The notes beneath the pieces were generated by a model, which was given only the letters and a program-made list of their open reading frames with translations, was not told the DNA's origin and searched no databases. This document shows, one piece after another, positions 10,907-19,317 of a stretch of 64,000 bases of DNA. Both the position numbers and the translations under genes were made by a program. The stretch's first letter is position 1. Every line of letters begins with the position of its first letter. This stretch comes from Lactiplantibacillus nangangensis (GTDB lineage: Bacteria > Bacillota > Bacilli > Lactobacillales > Lactobacillaceae). The stretch covers positions 248,001 through 312,000 of the forward strand of contig NZ_BJDI01000001.1 of NCBI RefSeq assembly GCF_005405065.1. Direction: 5' to 3'.

Positions 10907-11395
10907 GTGAAATTGGTGGTTTTACGGGGGAATTCTGGTGCCGGGAAAACGACAACGGCACAAGCGTTATTGACACGTTTAGGTCCGACAACGTTACTAC
11001 TCAGTCAAGATACGATTCGGCGGGTGATTTTAAAAGCGCCGGATCGGGTTGGAACGCCAGCGATTACACTCATTCAGGCGTTGATTACTTGGGGACAAGA
11101 CCAGTCGTTTGAGACGATTATTTTAGAGGGTATTTTGAAAAAGTCAGTGTATGGGCCAATGTTAGCAACGTTGAAGCAACAGTGGGGCGCACAGATGCTG
11201 ACGGTCTACTTTGAGTTACCCTTTGAGGTTGCTTTAAAACGCAATCAGATGAAGCCCAATTCCTTTGACCAAGCCACTTTAATGAGCTGGTGGCAGGCTA
11301 ATGACTTACTCGGCTATGAAGATCTTCGTTTTGGACCAACAGTAACGTTGGACGAACAGGTGCAACTGATTACTGAAAAATTGAGTGTCTTATAG
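10907..11395 (+). CDS. P-loop kinase-like protein (zeta toxin/AAA-type ATP-binding)
   Basis: A 162-residue nucleotide-binding protein. It starts VKLVVLRGNSGAGKTTTA, a Walker A loop (GNSGAGKT) right at the N-terminus, with a later ETIILEGIL stretch where a Walker B/acidic element is expected. This resembles small kinases and the zeta-type P-loop family; the substrate is unknown. The start chosen is GTG 10907, as AAAAGGGG ends about 9 nt upstream; the TTG at 10898 lies inside that site. No antitoxin-like partner is adjacent, so a toxin role is not supported. Confidence 0.7.
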   Translation: MKLVVLRGNSGAGKTTTAQALLTRLGPTTLLLSQDTIRRVILKAPDRVGTPAITLIQALITWGQDQSFETIILEGILKKSVYGPMLATLKQQWGAQMLTVYFELPFEVALKRNQMKPNSFDQATLMSWWQANDLLGYEDLRFGPTVTLDEQVQLITEKLSVL

Positions 11396-11423
11396 CGCTG
11401 GATAGCTGAGCTTGCCGCTGCAG

Positions 11424-11554
11424 CCGAACTGGCTGACGCTGGAACGTGGTGGGCCGTTTGTGAGCCAAAGGGCGGTCTCACAAGCCAGCCTTTCACTAGG
11501 CCAGCAAACGACGCTGACCAAGTGAAATTTCACCACTGAGCATCAGCCAGTTCG
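11424..11554. repeat. hairpin-rich intergenic element with 12-bp inverted ends
   Basis: CGAACTGGCTGA at 11425-11436 is the exact reverse complement of TCAGCCAGTTCG at 11543-11554. Inside lie a hairpin TTGTGAGCC / GG(T)CTCACAA at 11458-11483, a CGTTTG/CAAACG pair, and the 12-bp palindrome GTGAAATTTCAC at 11522-11533. There is no reading frame of note. It looks like a structured dispersed repeat or RNA, not a gene. The rest of the gap to 11700 shows nothing I can name. Confidence 0.6.
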
Positions 11555-11700
11555 ACCTACGCTAGTGAAGAAGGACTATTTAGAACTAGTGCTAATAGGA
11601 CTAGCTTTCCTAGATATTAATGATTTGTCAGGTAGGCTTGGTGACTAGTCATAGACAAAAACACTTTAAAACTGATAAATTATCCTTTTTATAACAGTAC

Positions 11701-11738
11701 AAAGAAGCAGCTAACGTTACTGGCTAGCTGCTTCTTTT
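11701..11738 (+). terminator. stem-loop terminator
   Basis: AAAGAAGCAGCTA at 11701-11713 pairs with TAGCTGCTTCTTTT at 11725-11738, ending in a T-run. It can serve the kinase-like gene; the near-symmetric A/T flanks also allow the opposite direction. Confidence 0.8.
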
Positions 11739-11863
11739 GACGTGGAATGCTTCCCCTGATTCCTTTTAACCCCTTAGAGATTTGATTATTAGAGTAGTGG
11801 ATTAATCGTATAAATATTGGCGACCCTGCCTTTATTGATTTCAAGCAGGGCTTACTGACTACT

Positions 11864-12060
11864 GTTTAAAACAATTGTCTAGTCGGAGGTCGCCGTTGAT
11901 AGCATCGGTCGTGAAGGTGGCGTTTAGCTGGTGATTTTCCAGCCTTACACCACGGACCGTCCGGGACAATTGCGTTTTTGGCAACTGTTCCGGCGAGGGG
12001 CAAGACGTTCCTGGCTTGACCCGGTCCCGCGACCGCATGCCATCAGCGGCGACCGGAGAC
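11864..12060 (-). repeat. structured ~200-bp repeat, copy A
   Basis: Read on the minus strand this is a diverged copy of 15829-16030. Shared blocks include GGAACGTCTTGCCCCTCGCC and GACGGTCCGTGGTGTAAG. It can fold into a branched structure. The outer stem is GGTCGCCGCTGAT against ATCAACGGCGACC, and inner hairpins are TTGC/GCAA and GCTGG/CCAGC. The stems differ from copy B but remain paired, which points to a selected RNA or cruciform shape. An open frame here (11859-12065, minus) is not a credible gene. Lies directly downstream of pgmB. Confidence 0.75.
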
Positions 12061-12084
12061 GGCAACGCAAGTATAAGTCTGATT

Positions 12085-12134
12085 AAAAAATGACCCGTAA
12101 TGCCGCAATTAAGCAGTCATTACGAGTCATTTTT
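12085..12134 (-). terminator. terminator downstream of pgmB
   Basis: AAAAATGACCCGTAATG (12086-12102) and CATTACGAGTCATTTTT (12118-12134) form a long stem with one mismatch. Both flanks are A/T runs, so it can act in both directions. It lies 11 bp from the pgmB stop. Confidence 0.85.
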
Positions 12135-12145
12135 AAGCTAATGGA

Positions 12146-12817
12146 TTAAGCCATTGCAGCTTCGATATTACTTAAGGTTAGTTGAGCAGTTTCGGTGAAG
12201 TTGACGTCAGCAGCGGCTAAGACCTTTGGATCGCCAATCCCAACGGACGTCTCACCCGCACCGTTGATCGATTGAACGCCGGCTGCGGCATCTTCAACCC
12301 CGATACATTGAGCTGGATCTAAGTTGAGGATTTCAGCGCCCCGACGGAAAATTTCTGGATCGGGCTTGCCATGCTTCAAGCTAGCTGGGTCAACGGACTT
12401 AGTGAAGTAGTCGCTTAAACCTAAGTGCTTGAGGACTAATGGCGAGTTTTTAGAAGCTGAGGCCAATGAAAGCAAGTAGCCCTTAGCTTTTAAATCATCC
12501 AAAAACGCTTGAATGCCAGGTAAGATGTTGGCTGGTGTCATTTGCGCAACTAATTTCAAATAGTTGTCATTCTTTTCAGTTGCCAAGGCTTCTTTTTCGG
12601 CAGCCGTGAAATCATTTTCCTTATGATCACGTGCCAAAATCAAGTTTAGTGAATCCATCCGGCTAATGCCTTTCAACGCATCCGCTAAACTGTCATCCCA
12701 TTTAACGCCAACTTTGTCAGCGACTTGATGCCAAGCCTGACTGTGAAAAATCGACGTATCCGTAATAACCCCATCTAAATCAAAAACAAATCCTTTAATA
12801 TCAGCAAATTTTGCCAT
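12146..12817 (-). CDS. pgmB: beta-phosphoglucomutase PgmB
   Basis: Converts beta-glucose-1-phosphate, the product of maltose phosphorylase, to glucose-6-phosphate. The 223-residue HAD protein shows FDLDGVITDTS (nucleophile and general acid/base Asp), the Ser motif SLASASKN, Lys in HGKPDPEIF and the metal site GVEDAAAGVQSI. The start is ATG 12817 with AGGAGG upstream; the frame stays open further upstream into map but without an initiation site. It lies 13 bp after the map stop on the same strand, so the two enzymes of maltose phosphorolysis are co-transcribed. Confidence 0.95.
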   Translation of the reverse strand: MAKFADIKGFVFDLDGVITDTSIFHSQAWHQVADKVGVKWDDSLADALKGISRMDSLNLILARDHKENDFTAAEKEALATEKNDNYLKLVAQMTPANILPGIQAFLDDLKAKGYLLSLASASKNSPLVLKHLGLSDYFTKSVDPASLKHGKPDPEIFRRGAEILNLDPAQCIGVEDAAAGVQSINGAGETSVGIGDPKVLAAADVNFTETAQLTLSNIEAAMA

Positions 12818-12830
12818 TTGAAACTTCCTC

Positions 12831-15554
12831 CTAGTTATGAGCGTATGCCACGGTAAGTGGTTTCTTAGCTTGTAATTGATAATCTTTACCAGCAATCGTA
12901 ATCGACCGTTTTTGGTCGGCCGTGACCGTGACCTTTTCATGGTTAATGACAAACGTATAGTGGGCGCCGCGGAACGTGTGCTTGAACTTCAAAGCTTCCC
13001 AATGATCTGGTAATTGTGGCGCTACTTGTAGCTGATCTGCTAAAGCGCTGACACCACCAAAGTTCCGCGTTTCAAGTAATAACGTGGCACACATGACCCC
13101 AAGATGAATCCCTTCGGCGGTCGTCCCACCTTGAATGTCGTAGTAGTCCGAGAATAGCGCTTCTGAGAAGAGTGACCAAGCTTGGTCGTAGTTTTCATCC
13201 AGTTGATTTAGAACCGCATAGACGATTCGTGACAGCGTTGAGCCGTGGGTCGTCCGTTCCAAATAATATTGAATGTTGTGCGTCAAATATTCCTTTGGTA
13301 AGGTATAGCCGAGCTTTTCAATCAATTTCTGGACGGTTGGGACGTCAAAATTGTAAAAGGCCATCAACGCATCCGCTTGTTTAGCAACTTGGTAGGCATC
13401 TGGTGTCTTACCTTCCGCTTTGAGAATCCGGTCCATCCGCGAAATATCACCAAACTTTTGCCGATAAGCATGAAAATCTAATGTTGGTAAGTTGAAGTAG
13501 CCTTCAAATTGCGCAATAATCCCACTCTTGTTGATTTCCAGCGTTAACTTGTGACTGATGTCCGCCATTTTATTGGCGAGCTCGGTATTGAAAGCTGCTG
13601 CCGACGCCGCCTTTTGATAGGCAGCGTTGTCAAGCTGTTCACGCAATTGTGCGATCGTGTCGAACAGCCAAGCTACCATGAGATTGGTATAGGCATTATT
13701 TTTCAAGCCTGGTGTTTGGTTGTTCGGATAGTTTTCGTGAAATTCGTCCGGCCCCATGACGCCAGCGATACTGTAACGGCCAGTCGTCTCATCATAAGTC
13801 GCTTTACTGATCCAGAATTGCGCGATCGATAAGAGCATTTCCATCCCATATTTAGCTAGAAAATCAGTATCTTGCGTGATATGAGTGTATGTCCAAACAT
13901 CATACGCAATATCCAGTGAAACGTGCCGCTGTAACCGACTATTGTCGGGATCCCAAGCTTGGGTGATCGGGTTCAAATGGGTGAATTGCGCCTGTTCGTC
14001 ACCTTTTTGCGCGGATTGCCAAGGATACATTGCGCCGGCAAAGCCCGCGGCCTTCGCGTTAGCTCGAGCGGCCGGAAGTCGACGATAACGATACATTAAG
14101 AGTTGCTTGGCGAGTTCCGGTCGATGCAAACTGTAGAATGGCAACATGAACATTTCATCCCAGAACACATGACCCCGATAGGCTTCACCGTGTAGTCCGC
14201 GCGCCCCCGCAGAAGCGTCTAGTTGGCCACTTTCTAAGGCGGCCGTTGAGACAAGACTATGGTAGATGTTGACCCGAGTCAGTCGTTGGCTGGTCAGGTC
14301 GCCGCGAATTTTAATATCGGCATCATGCCAAGTTTTGGCCCAGTAGTCGCTGCTAGCTTTGACGGTATCGTCGAAGCTAGCTTGGGCTAGGGACGATTCT
14401 ACCGTGTTCAGCAACGTGTCGTTTGCCACATTGCTCGTCGCGATGACCACGTTTTTATCAAAGGTATAGGTCTGCCCAGCCTGCACTTCGACGGAAAGCG
14501 TCTGTTGCACACCCTGTGGCTGATTTTTGAGTTCGATTAGTTGGCTCGTCTCACAATCGGGGCTTGTTAATTTAGCACCAAAAGTGTAATTAATCTTGGA
14601 CGATTTAGTTTCGCCGGCGAGGGTCATTGTGTTCCCACAAGATTCCATACCTAATGTTTGTAAATGATGCTGGTCAAAAACATTATACCGACTAACGTTG
14701 CCGTTGACAACGCTTCCATCAATTTCGGAGTAGATTTGCAAGCTACCAGAGAAGTTGAGGGGGGTGACCGTGTAGCGAATGCTGAAACGGTGCCAGTCTT
14801 GCATATTAGCCAGTTTTTGCGATTGGACCTGCAGCATATGGCCGGATTGCAACTGAATTAGCATCGTTGTCGTCAAAATTCCAGTTTTTAAATCGAGACT
14901 CCGATAAACGTCTTGAACGTCGCGGTCGTTGATCGTAAACGGTTCTTGGTGATCGACCCCAAACGTGATAAATTGGGCGTTGGGCAGGTTGACTAGGTCT
15001 TCATTAACGACATCGTGATCTTTGATCGTCGTGGTTTCTTGGTCAAAGACACCGGCCACATAAGTGCCAGGATAATTATTTTTATCGGCACGCGCTTCGA
15101 CGTAGGCGCCGCGCAAGCCAAAGTAGCCGTTGCCGACTGTTAGCATGGCTTCTTGCCCGTTGTTACGGACGCCTTGATATTGACCATAATAGTCGAGGTG
15201 CCATTTTAAGTAAGTTTTTTTAGCTTTTACTGCGGCCACGAGTCCGTCTTGGTCGACGGCTGCGCGACTCACAACTGGAATATTTAGCAGATTGGTTAGT
15301 GCTAAACCAACGTCAATCCGATCGTAATTGACCCCCACAATTGTATCGGAAAAGGCGTAATCCAAGCCGTTTTCAAGAATCGCCGCGTCGAATTTGAGCC
15401 CCGCTAATCTGACTTTGATATTTTCTAGGTTATCGTTAATTGATTGGTCTGGATTGTAAGCAATCGCGTAACGGGTCGTTGCTGGGCCGTCAGCGCTTGG
15501 GTAGTAAGCAATGTTCATCGCATCGTTTTCAATTCGTAATTTAATCAGTTGCAT
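12831..15554 (-). CDS. maltose phosphorylase-type GH65 enzyme
   Basis: A 907-residue GH65 glycoside phosphorylase that should split maltose (or a related alpha-glucobiose) with phosphate into glucose and beta-glucose-1-phosphate. The catalytic motif VMGPDEFHE sits near residue 600, in a long (alpha/alpha)6-barrel region with DEMFMLPFYSLHRPELAKQLL ahead of it. The protein is about 150 residues longer than the commonest maltose phosphorylases, the extra lying at the N-terminus. The start is ATG 15554 with AAGGAG 8 nt upstream. Partner pgmB follows at 13 bp. Maltose is the likeliest substrate from the pairing, but trehalose, kojibiose or nigerose phosphorylases share the fold. Confidence 0.88.
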   Translation of the reverse strand: MQLIKLRIENDAMNIAYYPSADGPATTRYAIAYNPDQSINDNLENIKVRLAGLKFDAAILENGLDYAFSDTIVGVNYDRIDVGLALTNLLNIPVVSRAAVDQDGLVAAVKAKKTYLKWHLDYYGQYQGVRNNGQEAMLTVGNGYFGLRGAYVEARADKNNYPGTYVAGVFDQETTTIKDHDVVNEDLVNLPNAQFITFGVDHQEPFTINDRDVQDVYRSLDLKTGILTTTMLIQLQSGHMLQVQSQKLANMQDWHRFSIRYTVTPLNFSGSLQIYSEIDGSVVNGNVSRYNVFDQHHLQTLGMESCGNTMTLAGETKSSKINYTFGAKLTSPDCETSQLIELKNQPQGVQQTLSVEVQAGQTYTFDKNVVIATSNVANDTLLNTVESSLAQASFDDTVKASSDYWAKTWHDADIKIRGDLTSQRLTRVNIYHSLVSTAALESGQLDASAGARGLHGEAYRGHVFWDEMFMLPFYSLHRPELAKQLLMYRYRRLPAARANAKAAGFAGAMYPWQSAQKGDEQAQFTHLNPITQAWDPDNSRLQRHVSLDIAYDVWTYTHITQDTDFLAKYGMEMLLSIAQFWISKATYDETTGRYSIAGVMGPDEFHENYPNNQTPGLKNNAYTNLMVAWLFDTIAQLREQLDNAAYQKAASAAAFNTELANKMADISHKLTLEINKSGIIAQFEGYFNLPTLDFHAYRQKFGDISRMDRILKAEGKTPDAYQVAKQADALMAFYNFDVPTVQKLIEKLGYTLPKEYLTHNIQYYLERTTHGSTLSRIVYAVLNQLDENYDQAWSLFSEALFSDYYDIQGGTTAEGIHLGVMCATLLLETRNFGGVSALADQLQVAPQLPDHWEALKFKHTFRGAHYTFVINHEKVTVTADQKRSITIAGKDYQLQAKKPLTVAYAHN

Positions 15555-15828
15555 TGAATAACCACTCCTTAGTTAGTTGACTGAAAAAACGTCATAGATA
15601 AGTAGAAAAAGTTTATCTCACTATCAAGCCTAGACCAGATTTTTGGGTGTTTCAAATATTGTCACCGTCAGCGCGGTCCTGTTCGCAGAAAGATGAAATT
15701 AATAATTAAGTTGAATAAACTAGTGTGTTTACTTGCTTTCACGGGAGTTTTCAGGACGATAATTAAAGTTTGAAAGCTAATTCGTCCCGCTGCTTTAGTG
15801 ATTAGATAACGAAAGATAGTCGCTGATT

Positions 15829-16030
15829 GTCGCTTCCGGTTATTGCTGATAACATGCGGACGAGGGACCGGGGCAAGCCTTAGGAACGTCTTGCCCCTCG
15901 CCTGGAAGCTCTGCTGAGCCCGCAGATTTCCCAGACGGTCCGTGGTGTAAGACCGGAAAAGCACCGGTCAAACGCCACCCACACGCCCGATGCAATCAGC
16001 AACAGCCTTCAGCTAGTCAACTGTTTTAAG
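15829..16030 (+). repeat. structured ~200-bp repeat, copy B
   Basis: Plus-strand counterpart of copy A, so the two form imperfect inverted repeats about 4 kb apart around map-pgmB. Stems are kept by compensating changes: ACCGG/CCGGT here versus GCTGG/CCAGC in A, CTGC/GCAG versus TTGC/GCAA, and TTGCTGAT/ATCAGCAA versus CCGCTGAT/ATCAACGG. It also has a perfect GGGGCAAG/CTTGCCCC stem. The ~270 bp between this copy and map, and the ~210 bp after it, hold no gene I can support; the open frame at 15668-15964 (minus) is judged spurious. Confidence 0.75.
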
Positions 16031-16243
16031 TGATTAGCCAATCGTTCAGATAGCACACTGAATCTGGCTGACGAAGTGATACGAAATATAGGACCATCTT
16101 AGACATGGTCAATACTGATATTATTGGATTTATGAGTGATTTGTTATTTTCAATCTTTGGGACGGTAATTTAAGGGCTAGTGGGCGGGTTCGCGTCAAAT
16201 GTGTTCACTGAATGAAGCTTGGTGCCGACGTCAAAATGGCCGC

Positions 16244-16275
16244 AAAAAAGTGCCTGAAAAAAACTTCAGACACTT
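16244..16275 (-). terminator. terminator of the split-barrel protein gene
   Basis: On the minus strand AAGTGTCTGAA and TTCAGGCACTTTTTTG form a stem with a trailing T-run, overlapping the stop of the gene that ends at 16274. Confidence 0.8.
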
Positions 16276-16717
16276 AATGCAATGATGGCTCATCAGATTT
16301 TGGTAATAGTTCCAAATGATCCAGTGCCATCATTTGGCGGATCTTGATGCTAGCCGTTTGGAATTTAAGAATCACGGGATCATGATAGTTCAAACGACGC
16401 TGAAAGGGACTCAATTCTTTGCGCCAATCGGTCGTGAACTCAGTGTGACCAACAATTGTGAGCGTGCCTTTGAGCATTAGTGAAGAGTAATCAGCCAGTT
16501 GGTAACAAAATAACGTGGCATGATGGCAACGTTCAATATTTTTGACAGTGGTCGTTTGGCGACTAGTATAGAAGAAAAGTTGTTCTAAGTTGCGATCTAA
16601 GGGTAGCGGGCTTAGCGCTACGGTTGTTGGAAAGCCTTTTGAATCGATTGTGGCCACCGTGAACACTGCGGTCGCTTGGATCATATGTAGCGCAGCCTGA
16701 CGCGTGGTATGTTGCAT
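16274..16717 (-). CDS. pyridoxamine 5'-phosphate oxidase-like (FMN split-barrel) protein
   Basis: A 147-residue protein of the PNPOx-like split-barrel family. Features are AVFTVATIDSKGFPTTVALSPL at the N-terminus, FYTSRQTTTVKNIERCHHATLFCY in the middle and a short C-terminal helical tail. Members bind FMN or related cofactors and many have no known substrate. The start is ATG 16717, with AAGAAGG 8 nt upstream; a GTG nine bases earlier abuts that site. It stands alone next to the left end of the integrated element and is probably the ordinary chromosomal neighbour of the attachment site. Confidence 0.75.
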   Translation of the reverse strand: MQHTTRQAALHMIQATAVFTVATIDSKGFPTTVALSPLPLDRNLEQLFFYTSRQTTTVKNIERCHHATLFCYQLADYSSLMLKGTLTIVGHTEFTTDWRKELSPFQRRLNYHDPVILKFQTASIKIRQMMALDHLELLPKSDEPSLH

Positions 16718-16861
16718 GCGGATCACCTTCTTTGGTTCTAGTATGCCGGAAGTGGTCGGGACTTGTCATGCGTTATGCTCAAATTAGCGCGATTTTAGGG
16801 TATAAAAAAAATCAGCTCTCACGGTGGATTATCACGGCGTGAAAACTGATTAGTGGTTATG

Positions 16862-16877
16862 GATGGGCAGTCAGGGG
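16862..16877 (+). other. attL core
   Basis: GATGGGCAGTCAGGGG, identical to 31312-31327 at the 3' end of tRNA-Lys. The ~55 bp to its left also resembles the sequence left of attR (an AACCAGT/ACTGGTT-type terminator hairpin, here AATCAGC...CTGATT). This side therefore looks like the old tRNA 3' end and terminator displaced by integration. Confidence 0.85.
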
Positions 16878-16950
16878 TTTGAACCCAACTGAAACATAAA
16901 CGCTATTAAACCAGTGCTTATGCGGTGTTTCACGTGAGACTTTTTACCTT

Positions 16951-16975
16951 TGGCTTACCAATTGGCTTACTTTTA
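16951..16975 (+). repeat. left integrase arm-type repeat
   Basis: A 25-bp stretch holding TGGCTTAC twice, separated by AATT-type sequence and followed by TTTTA. It matches 31182-31206 in 24 of 25 positions, in direct orientation. Both lie inside the element about 75-105 bp from the att cores, as expected for integrase or excisionase arm sites. Confidence 0.6.
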
Positions 16976-17016
16976 CTATGAAGTGTTAAAATAACCCAGT
17001 TTCCTGCTAGAACTGA

Positions 17017-17127
17017 AAATGTTTTTTTTAACGTGGTACACGTGGTACACGCAGACAATCGTTGATATAACAACGTTTCAAAGCGCCCTAACGTGGTTCA
17101 TTACCCAGTACAACGTGGTACACTTAG
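17017..17127 (-). repeat. origin-like iteron repeat, left copy
   Basis: About 110 bp, reverse complement of 22011-22121 with about three substitutions. It carries ACGTGGTACAC iterons on both sides of an AT-rich dyad (CGTTGATATAACAACG). It sits between the integrase stop and attL. See the right copy for the interpretation. Confidence 0.75.
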
Positions 17128-17152
17128 TAAAAATTGTCTGAATATACCAAGT

Positions 17153-18307
17153 TTAAAAGCCTAAATAATTGGCTAACTTGTTGGCCGCCTGTTGATTTTG
17201 GCCATTAGTGACGTGCGTGTAAACATTTAGGGTTGTTGCAACGTCCTCATGGCCTAATCGGGTTTGTACTTCTTTAATGGTGGCACCAGCGGCAAACAGA
17301 GCGGAGGCGTGACTGTGTCGAAATCCATGTACGGTAATACTAGGGGTTAAGTGGTAGTCAGTGATGATCCGCTTTAACCACTTACCCGGAGTATTAAGTG
17401 ATTTAAAACCGTTCTTAGTGTTAGCAAAAACTAACTGATCCGGCTGTAACGTATTAAAACCTAAAAACAAATAATATTCACGTTGCTGTTTATGCCAGCG
17501 TTGTAATATTTCTACCGTCGTATTGTCTAAGCTGACAGTGCGGCGGCCCTTTTTTGTCTTAGGGGCTTGAATAATCTGCTTGCCGCGTTTCCCTTGGGTA
17601 AGTGTTTTATTAACCCGCAAGGTCTTATGGACAAAGTCAATATCTTGCCATGTCAGGGCTAAACACTCGCCACGTCGCACGCCTGCAAACGCTAGTACCC
17701 GGAAGAGACAATACTTTTCGGGTTCTTTTTGCTGGTCAATGCACTTGAAGAACGTCTTTAGTTGATCGCGATCCCAGAAGTTATCGGGCTTATCACCCCA
17801 ACTATCAGGCTTGACCGGCATTGTAATCATTCTAGCTGGATTATGTGTGATATAGCCGTGTTTTAAGCCGTATTCAAAGACTGATACCAGATAATTGTAC
17901 CAACGCTTGTAATTGTACGTGACTTCTTTAAACCATAGATTAACAGCACGCTGGCACTGGTTGACGGTGATGGTTCGTAACCGCTTGTTACCAAACAACG
18001 GCAAGATGTGATTATCGAACATACCAGCAGTCCTTGCCCAAGTGCTTTCACGAACGGTATTAATATACTGGTCGTACCATTCATGATAGACGTCAACGAA
18101 GAGAATATTGTTATCAACTGGTAAAACCGGTTCTTGCTGTAACTCTACTTCAATTCTGGATAAAGCAATACGAGCAGCGCTTTTTGATTTAAAGCCCCGA
18201 CGCCGGGTTGATTTCTTTTTACCAGTTTGAGGATCAACACCTAAATAAACTTGAAACTGATAACGGGTATTCCCGTCCTTGTCCTGATACTTCTTGATTG
18301 TTGCCAT
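17153..18307 (-). CDS. int: tyrosine-recombinase integrase
   Basis: A 384-residue phage-type integrase that inserts and excises the element at tRNA-Lys. Order: an N-terminal AP2-like arm-binding region (residues 1-~50, YQFQVYLGVDPQTGKK), a SAM-like core-binding domain (~60-165), and the catalytic domain with FAGVRRGECLALTW (Arg), HGFRHSHASAL (His-x-x-Arg) and LGHEDVATTLNVYTHV (Tyr near residue 368). The start is ATG 18307 behind GGAGG. It reads toward attL and lies about 275 bp from it, the usual placement. Confidence 0.95.
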   Translation of the reverse strand: MATIKKYQDKDGNTRYQFQVYLGVDPQTGKKKSTRRRGFKSKSAARIALSRIEVELQQEPVLPVDNNILFVDVYHEWYDQYINTVRESTWARTAGMFDNHILPLFGNKRLRTITVNQCQRAVNLWFKEVTYNYKRWYNYLVSVFEYGLKHGYITHNPARMITMPVKPDSWGDKPDNFWDRDQLKTFFKCIDQQKEPEKYCLFRVLAFAGVRRGECLALTWQDIDFVHKTLRVNKTLTQGKRGKQIIQAPKTKKGRRTVSLDNTTVEILQRWHKQQREYYLFLGFNTLQPDQLVFANTKNGFKSLNTPGKWLKRIITDYHLTPSITVHGFRHSHASALFAAGATIKEVQTRLGHEDVATTLNVYTHVTNGQNQQAANKLANYLGF

Positions 18308-18328
18308 TTATAATTTCCTCCATAACGT

Positions 18329-18343
18329 ACCGTGCGGGGGCAG
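18329..18343 (+). repeat. 15-bp direct repeat, copy 1 (second copy 19322-19336)
   Basis: ACCGTGCGGGGGCAG occurs here between int and the repressor gene and again at 19322-19336 just after the excisionase-like gene. A shorter, diverged relative (CGCGGGGCAGTGAC, read on the minus strand) lies near 31125-31140. Purpose unknown; it may be an operator or a recombination scar. Confidence 0.5.
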
Positions 18344-18364
18344 TGTTATGTAAGAAAACAATTA

Positions 18365-18982
18365 TTAAAAGTATATGTGCAAAAAATGGGACTCGCTGGT
18401 GTTTGAATAATTAAAAGAGAAAGTACCTTGTGTTGAAAATTCAGAATTAATAAACGCGTTGAAGTCGCAAAATATATCATTATTTTTATCAAAAGAGCTC
18501 ATTTCGTAATGACAGTTAATAATCAATTCATTTAATATGCTTTTCAAAGTTCGCTGTTGATTTCCCAAAATCAAACCGCCGATTGCTAAATTTAGATCTT
18601 TTTCCACTGATATTATTATTTTGTTCAGATTTTGGTTTTTTATATTCTGAAAAAAATCTATTTTAAACGTGGAATTGGTAATCAGATCAAAATTGATTGG
18701 AACAATATAGGAAAAGACTATGCTGCTTATCTCGTTACGAACCTTCTTTTTTTCAGAAGTTGGGGGAAGAATGGAATAGTTAGTAACGGCAGGCGCTAAT
18801 AAAGTGGAGACAGGACACTCTATAGAATTAGCGATTAGTTTTAGTGTGGAAAGTCTGGTATTATCAGGAATTTCATCGTTTTTTATGAGCCTGGCAATTG
18901 TAGCTTTAGATAATTGTGTATCATTTTGCAAATCCGTAAATGACATATGAAGTTCAAGCATGCGTGACCTTATGGGGTTCAA
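18365..18982 (-). CDS. XRE-family repressor-like regulator
   Basis: A 205-residue protein with an N-terminal lambda-type helix-turn-helix (residues ~8-60: MSFTDLQNDTQLSKATIARL ... LKLIANSIECPVSTLL). The ~140-residue C-terminal part is unfamiliar and rich in Asn/Ile/Phe. No Ser-Lys peptidase signature is visible, so it is not a LexA/CI-type self-cleaving repressor. In PICIs a non-cleaving master repressor is inactivated by a helper-phage protein. The start TTG 18982 has AGAAGG 8 nt upstream; ATG 18961 is an alternative. Divergent from the excisionase/replication operon. Confidence 0.75.
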   Translation of the reverse strand: MNPIRSRMLELHMSFTDLQNDTQLSKATIARLIKNDEIPDNTRLSTLKLIANSIECPVSTLLAPAVTNYSILPPTSEKKKVRNEISSIVFSYIVPINFDLITNSTFKIDFFQNIKNQNLNKIIISVEKDLNLAIGGLILGNQQRTLKSILNELIINCHYEMSSFDKNNDIFCDFNAFINSEFSTQGTFSFNYSNTSESHFLHIYF

Positions 18983-19042
18983 TTTGAATGCCTTCTTTCA
19001 GTTTTTTATAAGAAACCTATCTGAATAAATGGTATCACATAC

Positions 19043-19114
19043 TTGACTTCAAATGAACAACTATGTATCATAAGTTCAGTTAAAGAAACCAAATCGAGTT
19101 TTCGGTTTCTTTAA
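19043..19114 (+). promoter_or_regulatory. rightward promoter and 11-bp dyad of the element's control region
   Basis: TTGACT at 19043-19048 and TATCAT at 19066-19071 are spaced 17 bp. Immediately downstream TTAAAGAAACC (19080-19090) is mirrored exactly by GGTTTCTTTAA (19104-19114). No U-run follows, so the dyad is more likely an operator or attenuator than a terminator. It lies between the divergent repressor and excisionase genes. Confidence 0.65.
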
Positions 19115-19137
19115 TAAAACAGTAGGAGGCGGCAAAG

Positions 19138-19317
19138 ATGAATAACGAAAAAAATCAGTGGCTAACTTATCATCAAGTAATGGAAGAACTAAATATCGGC
19201 AGCGTGAATACAGTCTACAAGATGATTAAAGACGGCTTAAAGGTAACTAGCATTGGCAGACTAAAACGTATTGAACGCAAAGAGCTAGATAAGTATTTAG
19301 CCTCAAAAACAATTTAA
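19138..19317 (+). CDS. excisionase-like/AlpA-like HTH protein (59 aa)
   Basis: ATG at 19138 behind AGGAGG. The product runs MNNEKNQWLTYHQVMEELN, then IGSVNTVYKMIKDGLKVTSIG, then RLKRIERKELDKYLASKTI. This is the winged-helix HTH_17 pattern (LTYHQVMEELNI ... VYKMIKDG ... GRLKRIERKELDKYL) of excisionases and AlpA-type activators. First gene of the rightward operon, divergent from the repressor, so it probably drives excision and/or early transcription. Confidence 0.75.
   Translation: MNNEKNQWLTYHQVMEELNIGSVNTVYKMIKDGLKVTSIGRLKRIERKELDKYLASKTI

Noticed and set aside
10907-11395. Zeta-type toxin
   Set aside because: Only the Walker A loop is shared; there is no epsilon-like antitoxin next to it, and small kinases look alike at this level.
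11859-12065. Minus-strand 68-codon frame
   Set aside because: Lies wholly in structured repeat copy A; the sequence is explained by covarying stems, not codons.
15668-15964. Minus-strand 98-codon frame
   Set aside because: Overlaps repeat copy B; no ribosome-binding site and no recognisable protein.
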